A stretch of 38,017 nt of DNA from Brevundimonas sp. AAP58 (GCF_001295975.1 NZ_LJHU01000013.1:1-38017); one strand, 5' to 3'. Shown: positions 1 to 7,920, counted from the first letter of the stretch. Notes: a model not told the origin generated them from the sequence alone. Numbers and translations: made by a program.

Positions 1-92
1 GGAACAGGGCGGCGCGCGAGAGCGCGAAGCTGTCACGCGCACAGTCGGCGGACGTATTTCGCCTCCGCTTCGCTCCGGCGCCGCCCTGTTCC
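1..92. repeat. Terminal inverted repeat / long hairpin at left edge
   Basis: Positions 1-15 (GGAACAGGGCGGCGC) are a perfect reverse complement of positions 78-92. The 62 bases between hold further self-complementary GC-rich pieces (around 61-80). No coding sequence is supported in 1-164. On the minus strand this lies just downstream of the rsmB stop, so it could act as a 3' hairpin, or it may be one copy of a dispersed palindromic repeat. The window starts exactly on the first arm, so the element may extend leftwards. Confidence 0.5.
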
Positions 93-164
93 GGGTCTAT
101 GGTCGCTCCGCTCCCGTCGCCCGGAATGACGAAAGCAAAGAGAGCGCGTCGATCTTCGGAGAGA

Positions 165-1586
165 TCAGACGCGCTCCAGCCGCGCGGCGAAGAAACCGTC
201 CAGCCCGCCGTGCTCGGGCCAGTGGGAGGGGAGGATGCGCAGCCAGCCTTCGGGCGTCAGGGCCTCGGGCGGTGCGCCGACGGCGGCCAGATCGGCGGGG
301 ACGGTGCGGAACGCCGGGTTGCGGCGCAGGAAGGCGATGATCTGGGTCTCGCCCTCCTCGCGCTCCAGCGAGCAGACGCAGTAGACCAGACGGCCGCCGG
401 GCTTCACCCGCCGAGCCGCGGCGTCGAGTAGGCGGTGCTGGACATCGGCGAGCTTGGCCACGTCGGCGGGGCGGGTGGCGCGCAGCACCTCGGGGTTGCG
501 GCGAAGCGTGCCGGTGGCGGTGCAGGGGGCGTCCAGCAAGACGGCGTCGAAGGTGCGATCGTCGGCCCAGTCCTCGCCGTTGGCGACGACGACCTCGGCG
601 GACAGACCCGTGCGCTCCAGGTTCTGGCGCAGGCGCTTCAGACGGGGCTCGGAGCGGTCGAGCGCGGTGACGGTCGCGCCGGAGGCGGCGATCTGCAGCG
701 TCTTGCCGCCGGGCGCGGCGCAGAGGTCGAGCACCGTCTCTCCGGCCTGCGGGGCCAGAAGGCGGACGGGGACGGCGGCGGCGGCGTCCTGGACCCACCA
801 GTCGCCGGCCCCATAGCCCGGCCAGGCGGCGACGTCGCCGCGCGAGCCGGTGCGGACCGTCCCGCCGGGCAGGACGCGGCCCTCCAGAACGTCGGCCAGG
901 GCCGAGGCGTCGACGCCGGGCTTGAGGCTGAGGTCGGTCGGGGGCTCCTCGCGGACCGCGAGCGCGATGGCTTCCAGCGTCGGTTCGCCATAGGTCTGGG
1001 CCCAGCGGGCACAGAGCCAGTCAGGCAGGTTGGAGCGGGCGGTGGTCAGGCCGGGCCCCTCGCGCTCGATTCCGCGCAGGACGGCGTTGACCAGGGCCTT
1101 GTAGGGGCGGGTCTTGACCCCACGCTCGGCCAGCTTGACCGCCGTGGAGACCGCCGCGAAGGCCGGGGTGCCCAGCACCAGCGTCTGGGCCAGCGATACC
1201 CGCAGCAGGGTGCGGACGGCCTCGGGCGGCGACTTCTGCAGGCGGCGATCCAGGATCTGGTCGATCTCGCCGAGCCGACGCAACGCCGCCATGGCGACGG
1301 CGCGGGCGAAGGCGCGGTCTGGGGCAGGCAAAGACGCGACCTCGGCGAAGGACATGGCTTCGTCCAGGCCGTTGCGACGTTCGAGCGCCGCGTTCAGCAG
1401 GACGCCGGCGGCGATGCGGGCCTCGACGCCGATATCTTGAGAAGGGTCTAGGTTCGAGGTTCTAGGTTCCAGGGAAGCCGAGCGTGTCCCTGACGATGAA
1501 CGCGACTTCTCCGCGATTCGGCGACCCCGCGCGCCGGAGTCAGCACCCCTAGACCCTGACCCCTCGAACCTAGAACCGTTCTTCAA
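165..1586 (-). CDS. rsmB: 16S rRNA (cytosine-C5) methyltransferase, RsmB/Sun family
   Basis: RsmB methylates a cytosine of 16S rRNA with S-adenosylmethionine. The product has an N-terminal NusB-like helical domain (ARIAAGVLL through the AVSTAVKLAE stretch) and a C-terminal Rossmann methyltransferase domain. The SAM loop reads LDLCAAPGGKT. Motif IV is LLDAPCTATGTLRRNP and motif VI is VYCVCSLEREEGE, so both family cysteines are present. The start is uncertain. The first ATG (1355) would remove the beginning of the conserved NusB-like domain. The only upstream alternative of a usual type is TTG at 1586, which overlaps the kup stop (TTGA) and suggests translational coupling. The segment between 1577 and 1444 is an inverted-repeat element read in frame, so the first ~50 residues look like translated repeat rather than native protein. 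Family assignment is certain; the start is not. Confidence 0.9.
   Translation of the reverse strand: MKNGSRFEGSGSRGADSGARGRRIAEKSRSSSGTRSASLEPRTSNLDPSQDIGVEARIAAGVLLNAALERRNGLDEAMSFAEVASLPAPDRAFARAVAMAALRRLGEIDQILDRRLQKSPPEAVRTLLRVSLAQTLVLGTPAFAAVSTAVKLAERGVKTRPYKALVNAVLRGIEREGPGLTTARSNLPDWLCARWAQTYGEPTLEAIALAVREEPPTDLSLKPGVDASALADVLEGRVLPGGTVRTGSRGDVAAWPGYGAGDWWVQDAAAAVPVRLLAPQAGETVLDLCAAPGGKTLQIAASGATVTALDRSEPRLKRLRQNLERTGLSAEVVVANGEDWADDRTFDAVLLDAPCTATGTLRRNPEVLRATRPADVAKLADVQHRLLDAAARRVKPGGRLVYCVCSLEREEGETQIIAFLRRNPAFRTVPADLAAVGAPPEALTPEGWLRILPSHWPEHGGLDGFFAARLERV
1444..1577. repeat. Inverted-repeat (MITE-like) element at the kup/rsmB junction
   Basis: The left arm (1444-1470) and right arm (1549-1577) are inverted copies built on the unit GGTTCTAGGTTCGAGG, which is itself partly iterated. 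About 78 bases lie between them. The arms share roughly 16 near-identical bases and then diverge. The element encodes no separate gene. It sits inside the only reading frame that can supply the N-terminus of RsmB, giving translated pieces such as LEPRTSNLDPS. Its length and arms suggest a small non-autonomous dispersed element; no flanking target duplication was recognised. Confidence 0.6.
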
Positions 1587-3565
1587 ACCGACACCTGGGT
1601 GCCGAGCTCGACCACGCGTCCCGGCGGGATGTGGAAGAAGTCGGTCGGGTTGGCGGCGTTGCGCATCAGGAAGATGTAGAGCTTGTCCTGCCAGAGCGGC
1701 ATGCCCTGGTTGGCGGCGGGCACCACCGAGCGGCGGCCCAGGAAGAAGCTGGTCGACATGATGTCGAACTTCAGACCCTGCTTGCGGCACTGGCTCAGCG
1801 CGCGGGGCACCACGGGGCTTTCCATGAAGCCGTAGCTGAGCGTGATCTTCTTGAAGTCCTCGTTGATGGATTCCATCACGAAGCGGTCAGCCTCGGGCAC
1901 GCGCGGGCGGTCCAGCGTCTTGACCGTCAGGATGACGTTCTTCTCGTGCAGCACCTTGTTGTGCTTGAGATTGTGCATCAGGGCGACCGGGGCGACGTCG
2001 GGGTCGGAGGTCAGGAAGACGGCGGTGCCGGGGGCGCGGTGCGGCGGCCGGGCGCGCAGCATCTCGATCAGGTCGGCGAGCGGCAGGCTGTCCTTCTTGG
2101 CCTTGGCGGTCAGGATCTGCGACCCGCGCGTCCAGGTCCACATGATGGTGACCAGACCCGCGCCCAGCACAAGCGGCATCCAGGCCCCCTGCGGGATCTT
2201 CAGCATGTTCGAGGTCATGAACACGAGGTCGATGGCCACCAGCGGCGAGATGGCGGCGAGCGACAGCGGCACGGACCATTTCCACAGGTTCCGCACGATG
2301 AACCAGGCGAGCAGGCTGTCGACGAACATGGCCCCCGTCACCGCGATGCCGTAGGCGGCCGCAAGCGCCGACGAAGTCTGGAAGGTCACGAGCAGGACCA
2401 GCACGCCCACCATCAGGAAAGAGTTCACCGCCGGAACGTAGATCTGGCCCGCCTGGCTCTCGGACGTGTTCAGAATGGACATGCGGGGCAGGAGGCCCAG
2501 CTGGACCGCCTGCTGCGTCACCGAGAAGGCTCCGGTGATGACCGCCTGGCTCGCGATGACGGTGGCGGTGGTGGCCATGATCAGCACCGGCCAGTAGGCG
2601 AAGTCGGGCACCATGAGCCAGAAGGGGTTTTCGGCCGCCGCCCGGTTGGAGAGGACGAAGGCGCCCTGCCCAAGGTAGTTCAGCGTCAGGCAGGGCAGGA
2701 CGATCCAGAGCCAGCCGAGCCGGATGGGGCTTTTCCCGAAATGGCCCATGTCGGCATAGAGGGCTTCCGCCCCGGTGACGGCGAGGAAGACGCTGCCGAG
2801 GATGACGAAACCCAGGAAGCCGTTGCTGATCAGGAAGGCCACGCCGTAATGCGGCGAGAGCGCCCTGAGGATCGAGATGTCGTCGAAGATGTGATAGACG
2901 CCCAGCGCCGCCAGGATCAGGAACCAGCCGAGCGTCAGCGGCCCGAACCAGCGGGCCATCGAGCCCGTCCCGCGCGACTGGACCATGAACAGGGCTATGA
3001 GGATGCCCGCCGCGATCGGCAGCACATAGGGCGTAAGCGAGGTCCCGATGCCCGGCGCGTCCTTCAGGCCCTCGATGGCCGAAAGCACGGAGATGGCGGG
3101 CGTGATGACTCCGTCCCCATAGAACAGGGCTGCGCCGCAGACGCCGAGCAGAAAGATGGCGGCGCTGCGCCTGCCGACCGCGCGCTGGGCGAGCGCCATC
3201 AAGGCCAGGGTGCCGCCCTCGCCCTTGTTGTCGACCCGCATCAGGAAGACGACGTATTTGATCGTGACGACCAGGATCAGGGCCCAGAAGACGAGCGAGA
3301 CGACGCCCAGCACGGCGAGCTCGGCCGCGCCGCCGCTGCGCGAATGATGCAGGGCCTCGCGCATGGCATAGAGCGGGCTGGTGCCGATGTCGCCGAAGAC
3401 CACGCCGATGGCCCCGATGATCAGGGCCGCCTTGCCGGTCTTGGCGTGGCCATTGTCGTGACCGCCGGCGGAGGCCGGGGCGGTCGGGTCCTTGGCGGTC
3501 TGTGACGGGGCGGGGGGAGCGCCGTCGTCGGGGCCAGGGACCGGGGGGGATGCATCCCCTGCCAT
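1583..3565 (-). CDS. kup: Low-affinity K+ uptake transporter, Kup/KUP family
   Basis: A 660-residue inner-membrane K+/H+ symporter of the HAK/KUP/KT family. After a Pro/Ala-rich cytoplasmic leader (~45 residues) comes the family signature GDIGTSPLYAMREAL. About twelve hydrophobic segments follow, then a soluble C-terminal domain of about 150 residues ending in TQVSV. The conserved DNKGEGGTLAL and FYGDGVITPAISVLSA blocks are present. The ATG at 3565 is chosen because GGAGG lies seven bases upstream and the N-terminus matches the usual length. Upstream in-frame codons add an unconserved Arg-rich stretch. The gene leads into rsmB on the same strand, with the kup TGA overlapping a possible rsmB TTG. 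It is divergent from the Rrf2 gene at 3732 across a 166-bp intergenic region. Confidence 0.95.
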   Translation of the reverse strand: MAGDASPPVPGPDDGAPPAPSQTAKDPTAPASAGGHDNGHAKTGKAALIIGAIGVVFGDIGTSPLYAMREALHHSRSGGAAELAVLGVVSLVFWALILVVTIKYVVFLMRVDNKGEGGTLALMALAQRAVGRRSAAIFLLGVCGAALFYGDGVITPAISVLSAIEGLKDAPGIGTSLTPYVLPIAAGILIALFMVQSRGTGSMARWFGPLTLGWFLILAALGVYHIFDDISILRALSPHYGVAFLISNGFLGFVILGSVFLAVTGAEALYADMGHFGKSPIRLGWLWIVLPCLTLNYLGQGAFVLSNRAAAENPFWLMVPDFAYWPVLIMATTATVIASQAVITGAFSVTQQAVQLGLLPRMSILNTSESQAGQIYVPAVNSFLMVGVLVLLVTFQTSSALAAAYGIAVTGAMFVDSLLAWFIVRNLWKWSVPLSLAAISPLVAIDLVFMTSNMLKIPQGAWMPLVLGAGLVTIMWTWTRGSQILTAKAKKDSLPLADLIEMLRARPPHRAPGTAVFLTSDPDVAPVALMHNLKHNKVLHEKNVILTVKTLDRPRVPEADRFVMESINEDFKKITLSYGFMESPVVPRALSQCRKQGLKFDIMSTSFFLGRRSVVPAANQGMPLWQDKLYIFLMRNAANPTDFFHIPPGRVVELGTQVSV

Positions 3566-3731
3566 GAGTATCCTCCGGGTCGCGCCGCACGCGCGCCCAT
3601 CAAAGCGGAGCGCCTTTAGGCTCATTGTAAGGGGGTTTCAATCGCGCGCCAGACGATTGCCATGAGCCCGGCGGGGATCGCATTTGTGAAACATGTGCGA
3701 AGCTCCTATTTGGGGGCTGGAACCGAAACAC

Positions 3732-4226
3732 ATGTCCGACAGCCAACGCTTTCCCGTCGCCGCCCACGCCCTGGCCTATCTGGCCCACAAGGGGGCGTTC
3801 GAGGCCGCCCGCGCGGCGCCCAGCGCCGTTCTGGCCGCCTCGGTGCCGACCAATCCGGTGGTGATCCGCCGGGTGACGGCGCTGCTCGCCAAGGCCGGGC
3901 TGATCGCCACGCGGCCCGGGGCCTCTGGTGGGTCGTGGCTGCTGCGACAACCCGAAGACATCCGATTGGACGAAGTCCTGCGGGCCGTGAACGGCTGCGC
4001 CCACCTGGGCTCGCCGCCGGCAGGGGCCAAGGGCTGTCCGGTGGGGGAGCATATCCCCCGGCAGGTGGGCAAGGTATTGACCCTGGCCGATCAGGCGGCG
4101 TCGGATGCGCTCGCCAAGATCACCATCGCCGACCTGCTGGCCGAGAATGCGCCGGCGCTGGCCGGGGTGCAGATCCACGGTTCGTGCAGCGAGGCCATCC
4201 GCGCGGCGGAGACCGTCGCGGCGTGA
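3732..4226 (+). CDS. Rrf2-family transcriptional regulator (YwnA-like)
   Basis: A 164-residue DNA-binding repressor of the Rrf2 family. The winged helix-turn-helix covers about residues 5-75, with the recognition region NPVVIRRVTALLAKAGLI and the wing GASGGSWLL. The middle has the motif GCPVGEHI, which resembles YwnA-type members. The closely spaced three-cysteine cluster that binds Fe-S in IscR and NsrR is absent, although single cysteines occur in NGCAH, GCPVG and GSCSE. A redox or electrophile-sensing role is therefore possible but not shown. The start at 3732 fits the family N-terminus; an ATG at 3693 would add 13 unconserved residues. The stop overlaps the GTG of the next gene (GTGA), so the two are almost surely co-transcribed. 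Upstream 3566-3731 is the divergent promoter region shared with kup. Confidence 0.85.
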   Translation: MSDSQRFPVAAHALAYLAHKGAFEAARAAPSAVLAASVPTNPVVIRRVTALLAKAGLIATRPGASGGSWLLRQPEDIRLDEVLRAVNGCAHLGSPPAGAKGCPVGEHIPRQVGKVLTLADQAASDALAKITIADLLAENAPALAGVQIHGSCSEAIRAAETVAA

Positions 4227-5038
4227 GCCGACCGGCCGGGCGGCGTCCGCTCATCCTGATTACTGGAGCGTCTGCCGGCATCGGCGCGGCGCTGGCGCGG
4301 GTCTATGCGGCGCGCGGCTGGGACCTGATCCTGACGGCGAGACGCGAGGCGGCGCTGGAGGCCTTGGCGGGAGAGTTGCGAGCGGGGCACGGGGCGGACG
4401 TGGTGGTGATCGCGGCCGATCTGGCCGAGGCGGAGGCGCCTCTGGCGCTTTTCGATGCGGTTCAGGCGCGCGGCCTGATCGTTGATGGACTGATCAACAA
4501 CGCGGGATTCTCCCGCACGACGGGGTTTCTCCAGACCGAGCCCGAGGCCCATGAGGCCATGATCCGGGTCATGCTGACCGCGCCGGTCGCCCTGTCGCGA
4601 CTGTTTCTGCCCGACATGGTGGAGCGGGGCTTCGGACGGGTGATCAACGTCGCCTCGCTGGCAGGCCAGATGCCGGCGACGGGTGGGGACACCCTGTATG
4701 GTCCCATCAAGAGCTTCGTGATCAAGGCGTCGCAGGGCCTGTGGCTGGAGACACGCGACACCGGGGTCCACGTCACCGCGCTGTGCCCCGGCTATACCCT
4801 GACCGAGTTCCACGACGTGAACGGCAGCCGCGAGCAGGTGTCGTCGGCCTATCCCGCCTGGATGTGGCAGACGGCGGAGCATGTGGCCCGCGTCGCCTAC
4901 GACGCCTGCGAGGCGGATCGGCCGAGGGTGACGCCGGGCCTTGCGAACAATGTGCTGGCGGCGCTGGGCAAGCTGCTGCCCGACGGCGTGGCGCTGCGGA
5001 TGGTGGCGGGCCATGCGAGGCGGTTGGGGCGGATTTAG
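4223..5038 (+). CDS. Short-chain dehydrogenase/reductase (classical SDR)
   Basis: A 271-residue NAD(P)H-dependent oxidoreductase of the SDR superfamily. The nucleotide-binding motif TGASAGIG is at about residues 14-21 and NNAGF marks the central strand. The catalytic residues are Ser145 (NVASLAG) and the YxxxK pair Tyr159/Lys163 (LYGPIK). The PGY.LTEF block after strand 6 is typical of the DltE/YqjQ-like SDR group. The substrate cannot be told from sequence. The GTG start overlaps the stop of the preceding Rrf2 regulator by three bases. It is therefore probably a target of, and co-expressed with, that regulator, as often seen for Rrf2-SDR pairs. The next feature, a palindromic repeat, begins two bases after the stop. 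Confidence 0.9.
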   Translation: MSRPAGRRPLILITGASAGIGAALARVYAARGWDLILTARREAALEALAGELRAGHGADVVVIAADLAEAEAPLALFDAVQARGLIVDGLINNAGFSRTTGFLQTEPEAHEAMIRVMLTAPVALSRLFLPDMVERGFGRVINVASLAGQMPATGGDTLYGPIKSFVIKASQGLWLETRDTGVHVTALCPGYTLTEFHDVNGSREQVSSAYPAWMWQTAEHVARVAYDACEADRPRVTPGLANNVLAALGKLLPDGVALRMVAGHARRLGRI

Positions 5039-5039
5039 C

Positions 5040-5103
5040 TTCACCTCTCCACGCGCGAAGGCGCGTGGGGAGGACAGGCGGCGAAGTCGCCAGGAGGGGG
5101 CGA
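5040..5103 (+). repeat. Two-hairpin palindromic repeat, left copy (flanks DUF559 gene)
   Basis: The element starts TTCACCTCTCC and ends GGAGGGGGCGA. Hairpin 1 is ACGCGC-GAAG-GCGCGT inside CTCTCC/GGGGAG. Hairpin 2 is GGCGGC-GAA-GTCGCC, with one G-T pair. The copy at 5509-5573 is the same element inverted. Its stem bases differ but remain paired, so the folded form, not just the sequence, is kept. Confidence 0.8.
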
Positions 5104-5139
5104 CTCGACCGCCGGAACTTGGCGCTGCATCGTGACCGG

Positions 5140-5529
5140 ATGGCCGATAGCCAAAGCTACGTCAGAGCCAAAGCGTTTCGACGCCAGATGACCCCGCCTG
5201 AGGCGCGGCTGTGGGAACGCTTGCGGGCGGGGCGGTTGAACCGCCTGAAGTTCCGGCGACAGCATCCCGTCGGTCCGTTCATTCTCGATTTTTTCCACGC
5301 GGAGACGCAGCTGGCGATCGAGGTCGATGGCGGGATGCACAACAGCGAGGCGCAGATCGATCATGATCGGCGGCGGACGGCGTGGTTGGGTGAGCGGGGC
5401 ATCAAGGTCGTCCGGCTGAGGGCGGAGGACGTCCGCGATCGGCTGGATGCGGTGATCGACTTCATTCTCGGCGTCATCAGGGATCGGAGGGCCACCGGTG
5501 AGATCGCCTCGCCCCCTCCTGGTCGCTGA
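5140..5529 (+). CDS. DUF559 endonuclease-like protein (Vsr/PD-(D/E)XK-type fold)
   Basis: A 129-residue protein of the DUF559 family, thought from fold relationships to resemble very-short-patch-repair endonucleases. Visible family features are the basic N-terminus RAKAFRRQMTPPEARLWERL, the core FILDFFHAETQLAIEVDGG with Asp50, Glu61 and Asp63, His67, and IKVVRLRAEDV near the C-terminus. The length is normal. The ATG at 5140 matches the usual DUF559 start; no strong ribosome binding site is visible. The gene lies between two inverted copies of a two-hairpin repeat. Its last residues (SPPPGR) and its stop codon are encoded by the right-hand repeat, so gene and repeats form one unit. Biochemical function of DUF559 proteins is not established; a nicking or single-strand-processing role linked to the repeats is inference. 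Confidence 0.85.
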   Translation: MADSQSYVRAKAFRRQMTPPEARLWERLRAGRLNRLKFRRQHPVGPFILDFFHAETQLAIEVDGGMHNSEAQIDHDRRRTAWLGERGIKVVRLRAEDVRDRLDAVIDFILGVIRDRRATGEIASPPPGR

Positions 5530-5573
5530 CGCGACCTGTCCTCCCCATCGCCCTTCGGCGATGGAGAGGTGAA
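5509..5573 (-). repeat. Two-hairpin palindromic repeat, right copy (inverted)
   Basis: Read on the minus strand this starts TTCACCTCTCC and ends GGAGGGGGCGA, like the left copy. Hairpin 1 is ATCGCC-GAAG-GGCGAT and hairpin 2 is GGTCGC-GTCA-GCGACC. Relative to the left copy both sides of each stem have changed together. It includes the stop codon of the DUF559 gene and ends seven bases before the stop of the convergent MarC gene. Confidence 0.8.
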
Positions 5574-5579
5574 ACGGCC

Positions 5580-6278
5580 TCAGTGCCCCCCGTCTGGATA
5601 CGGCGCGGTGACGCCCGAGGCGAACATGCCGGGCAGCGCCTCGCTGAGGCCCGCCAGCATGAACTGGATGGCGAGGGCGCACAGGATCAGGCCCAGCACG
5701 CGGACGATGATGGCCATGCCGACGTCGCCGAGCACGCGGCTGATCGGGCCGGTGGCGGCGAAGGTGACCAGCGTCGCCAGCGACGCCGCGCCGATGGCGA
5801 TCAGGCCCGCGATGGTGCCGGCGTAGCCGATGGCCTGGGCCTCTCCGGCCTGGATGATGATGGTCGAGATGGCGCCGGGGCCGATCAGCAGCGGCATGGC
5901 GAAGGGCACGATCAGGCGCTTGAAGCGGCGCTGGGCATAGCCGCGCACATCCTGGGCGTCGGCGGCGGCGTCCTTGTCGGCGAACATGGTCAGGAAGTCG
6001 CCGCGCGTCATGTCGAGCCCAAGCAGCAAGAGCAGGATGCCGCCCGCGATGCGGAACGCGGCCAGCGAGATGCCGAAGAACTGCAGCAGCCAAAGGCCGG
6101 TGAAGAAGAAGAAGGTCAGGAAGGCGGCGATGAACAGGCACAGCAGCACCGACACCGAGAACCGCTGACGCGCGCTGGCGCCGGCCGTGGCGGCGGCGAA
6201 GATGGGGATGTTGCCGATGGGGTCGAGCAGGGCGAACAGGGCCACGAACAGGTTGACCCCCAGATCGAGCGCGTTCAT
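5580..6278 (-). CDS. MarC-family integral membrane protein
   Basis: A 232-residue inner-membrane protein of the MarC (UPF0056) family, whose transport function is unsettled. It has six hydrophobic segments. The first contains the signature FALLDPIGNIPIF. A polar stretch with charged residues follows at about 95-120 (GDFLTMFADKDAAADAQ). The block PLLIGPGAISTIII lies in the second half and is a near repeat of the first signature, as expected for a two-fold repeat protein. The start at 6278 is the family N-terminus (MNALDLGVNLFVALFALLDP); upstream residues are not conserved. It is divergent from pyrF, with 68 bp between the two starts, and faces the DUF559 element at its 3' end. Confidence 0.9.
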   Translation of the reverse strand: MNALDLGVNLFVALFALLDPIGNIPIFAAATAGASARQRFSVSVLLCLFIAAFLTFFFFTGLWLLQFFGISLAAFRIAGGILLLLLGLDMTRGDFLTMFADKDAAADAQDVRGYAQRRFKRLIVPFAMPLLIGPGAISTIIIQAGEAQAIGYAGTIAGLIAIGAASLATLVTFAATGPISRVLGDVGMAIIVRVLGLILCALAIQFMLAGLSEALPGMFASGVTAPYPDGGH

Positions 6279-6346
6279 GGCCGGTCCCCGATAGCCGAAT
6301 CCTGACGTGACATCCCCTCGTCTAGCCGCTCGGCCGGAGATCGTCG

Positions 6347-7066
6347 ATGACCTCGCCCCTCGCATCCGACCCTCGCCTGATCGTGGGCCTCGATCTGCCG
6401 TCGGTGGAGGCGGCGCAGGCCCTGGTGGACCGCGTCGGGGATGTGGTGGAGTTCTACAAGGTCGGGCTGACGCTTCTGGCGCGGCCCGGCGGGGTGGACT
6501 TCGCCCATCGGCTGCGCGCGCGGGGCAAGAAGGTCTTCCAGGACTGGAAGCTGCATGACATCGGCGCCCAGGTGGAGGGCGCGGCGCGATCGGTGGCCGA
6601 GGGTGGGTGCGATCTGCTGACGGTCCACGCCGAGCCGCAGGTGATGCGGTCGGCGGTGAAGGGGCGGGGCGGGCACGCGACGAAGATCCTGGCCGTCACG
6701 GTCATGACCAGTCTGTCGGACGCCGACCTGAGGGAGATCGGCTATTCGGCGGGCGCGGCGGAGCTGGTGGAGGCGCGGGTGCGTCAGGCGCTGGACTGCG
6801 GCGTCGACGGGGTGGTGTCGAGCCCCCTGGAGGCGGCTCGGGTGCGCGAGATCGCAACGGAGGCCGGTCGGCCGGACTTTCTGATCGTCACCCCGGGGGT
6901 GCGGCCGACCGGCGGTGACCTGGGCGACCAGCAGAGGGTGGCCACGCCGGCTGAGGCCTTGAGGGCCGGGGCGACGCATCTGGTGGTGGCGCGGCCGGTG
7001 ATCGCGGACGAGAATCCGTTGATGGCAGCGGCGCGGATCGCGGCGGAGATGGACGGGGTTCGCTAG
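6347..7066 (+). CDS. pyrF: Orotidine-5'-phosphate decarboxylase
   Basis: Catalyses the last step of de novo UMP synthesis (OMP to UMP plus CO2) in the cytoplasm. The 239-residue product is of normal length for the bacterial PyrF type. It carries the catalytic array FQDWKLHDIG, with Asp66, Lys68 and Asp71. The phosphate-binding TPGVRP loop and the C-terminal VVARPVI element are also present. No other pyrimidine gene is adjacent, which is common for pyrF. Its stop codon shares bases with the stop of the convergent gene at 7063-7620. Confidence 0.97.
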   Translation: MTSPLASDPRLIVGLDLPSVEAAQALVDRVGDVVEFYKVGLTLLARPGGVDFAHRLRARGKKVFQDWKLHDIGAQVEGAARSVAEGGCDLLTVHAEPQVMRSAVKGRGGHATKILAVTVMTSLSDADLREIGYSAGAAELVEARVRQALDCGVDGVVSSPLEAARVREIATEAGRPDFLIVTPGVRPTGGDLGDQQRVATPAEALRAGATHLVVARPVIADENPLMAAARIAAEMDGVR

Positions 7067-7620
7067 TCTTCGCCGGAAGCGGCGGCCGCCGCGCCGCCCT
7101 GGCAGAAAGCCCGGACCTGGCCGGCGAAGTCGAGGTAGCCGCCGTCCAGCGCCGCCTTGACGGCGCCGTCGCAGTCATCCTCGGCCAGCCGTGACGTGAC
7201 GGTGCGACGGACGACCTCGAAGGCGTCCTGCTTTTCCTTCAGCGTGCGGGCCGCGCGGCGGTCGTCGGGCAGGCAGATGGCGTACCACGGCGCGTCAGCG
7301 CAGCGGGCGACCAGGCGCGCCTCGCCCTCGGTCAGGATGCCTGCGTCCAGCGTGATCGTGCGGCGTTCGGGCGCGGCGGGGACGGTCGTCACGGGCGGAG
7401 CGGGTTCGATCTCGGCGGCGGAGGGCGCCTCTCCCCCGGTCAGGACGGCGGCGGGCGCATCGGCGACGATGTTATCGCCGGGCAGGGGCACGATCTCGAT
7501 GTCAGGCACGGCGTAGCGGCAGACCCAGCGGCCGCCTTCCATGGCGCAGGACTGGAGTGTCGCCTGAACCGCCTGGGGGGCGGGCGCGGCGAGCAGGGCG
7601 GCGAGGATCAGGCTGATCAT
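7063..7620 (-). CDS. Hypothetical exported protein
   Basis: A 185-residue protein with an N-terminal hydrophobic stretch (MISLILAALLAAPAPQAVQA) that looks like a cleavable signal peptide. It has a Pro/Ala-rich middle and a C-terminal part with several cysteines (LVARCADAPWYAICLP, DDCDGAVK, RAFCQGG) that could form periplasmic disulfides. GGAGG lies a few bases before the ATG at 7620. I do not recognise the family. The 3' end overlaps the convergent pyrF stop by three bases, so there is no room for a terminator between them. A periplasmic location is inferred only from the signal sequence. Confidence 0.75.
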   Translation of the reverse strand: MISLILAALLAAPAPQAVQATLQSCAMEGGRWVCRYAVPDIEIVPLPGDNIVADAPAAVLTGGEAPSAAEIEPAPPVTTVPAAPERRTITLDAGILTEGEARLVARCADAPWYAICLPDDRRAARTLKEKQDAFEVVRRTVTSRLAEDDCDGAVKAALDGGYLDFAGQVRAFCQGGAAAAASGED

Positions 7621-7889
7621 GACGACCTCCGAGGGTCACAGAAATCTAAAGTTAATGCCGCGCGTCTCTTGAGCCTAATGAAATCTCACGCGCGGGCGAG
7701 CGCCGGTTGATGAAGCCGGATGACGGACGGGATCCTCGACAGCGTCGTTCCGATCACGGCTTGTTGATCGCGCGGAGCCGCCCGCCGTCGCATCGCCGTC
7801 GCGCCTTTTCAACAGGCTCATCCCCCGTCCCGATGTGATTCGCGCACGAAATGCTGCGTCAAGGCGTTGACGGGTCGTTCACCATCTGC

Positions 7890-7905
7890 GCCCCATATGT
7901 GGGCT
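7890..7905 (+). promoter_or_regulatory. NrdR box 1 (candidate)
   Basis: GCCCCATATGTGGGCT matches the NrdR consensus ACACWATATATWGTGT at about 11 of 16 positions, including the central ATAT. Its start is 31 bp from that of box 2, the separation usual for paired NrdR boxes. NrdR represses ribonucleotide reductase genes according to (d)ATP state. Confidence 0.5.
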
Positions 7906-7920
7906 TGGGGAGCGCTTCGG

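Noticed and set aside
1631-3505. Long plus-strand frame (624 codons) opposite kup
   Set aside because: Its translation is His/Gln/Arg/Asp-rich low-complexity sequence, the usual antisense shadow of a high-GC gene. The kup frame has clear family motifs.
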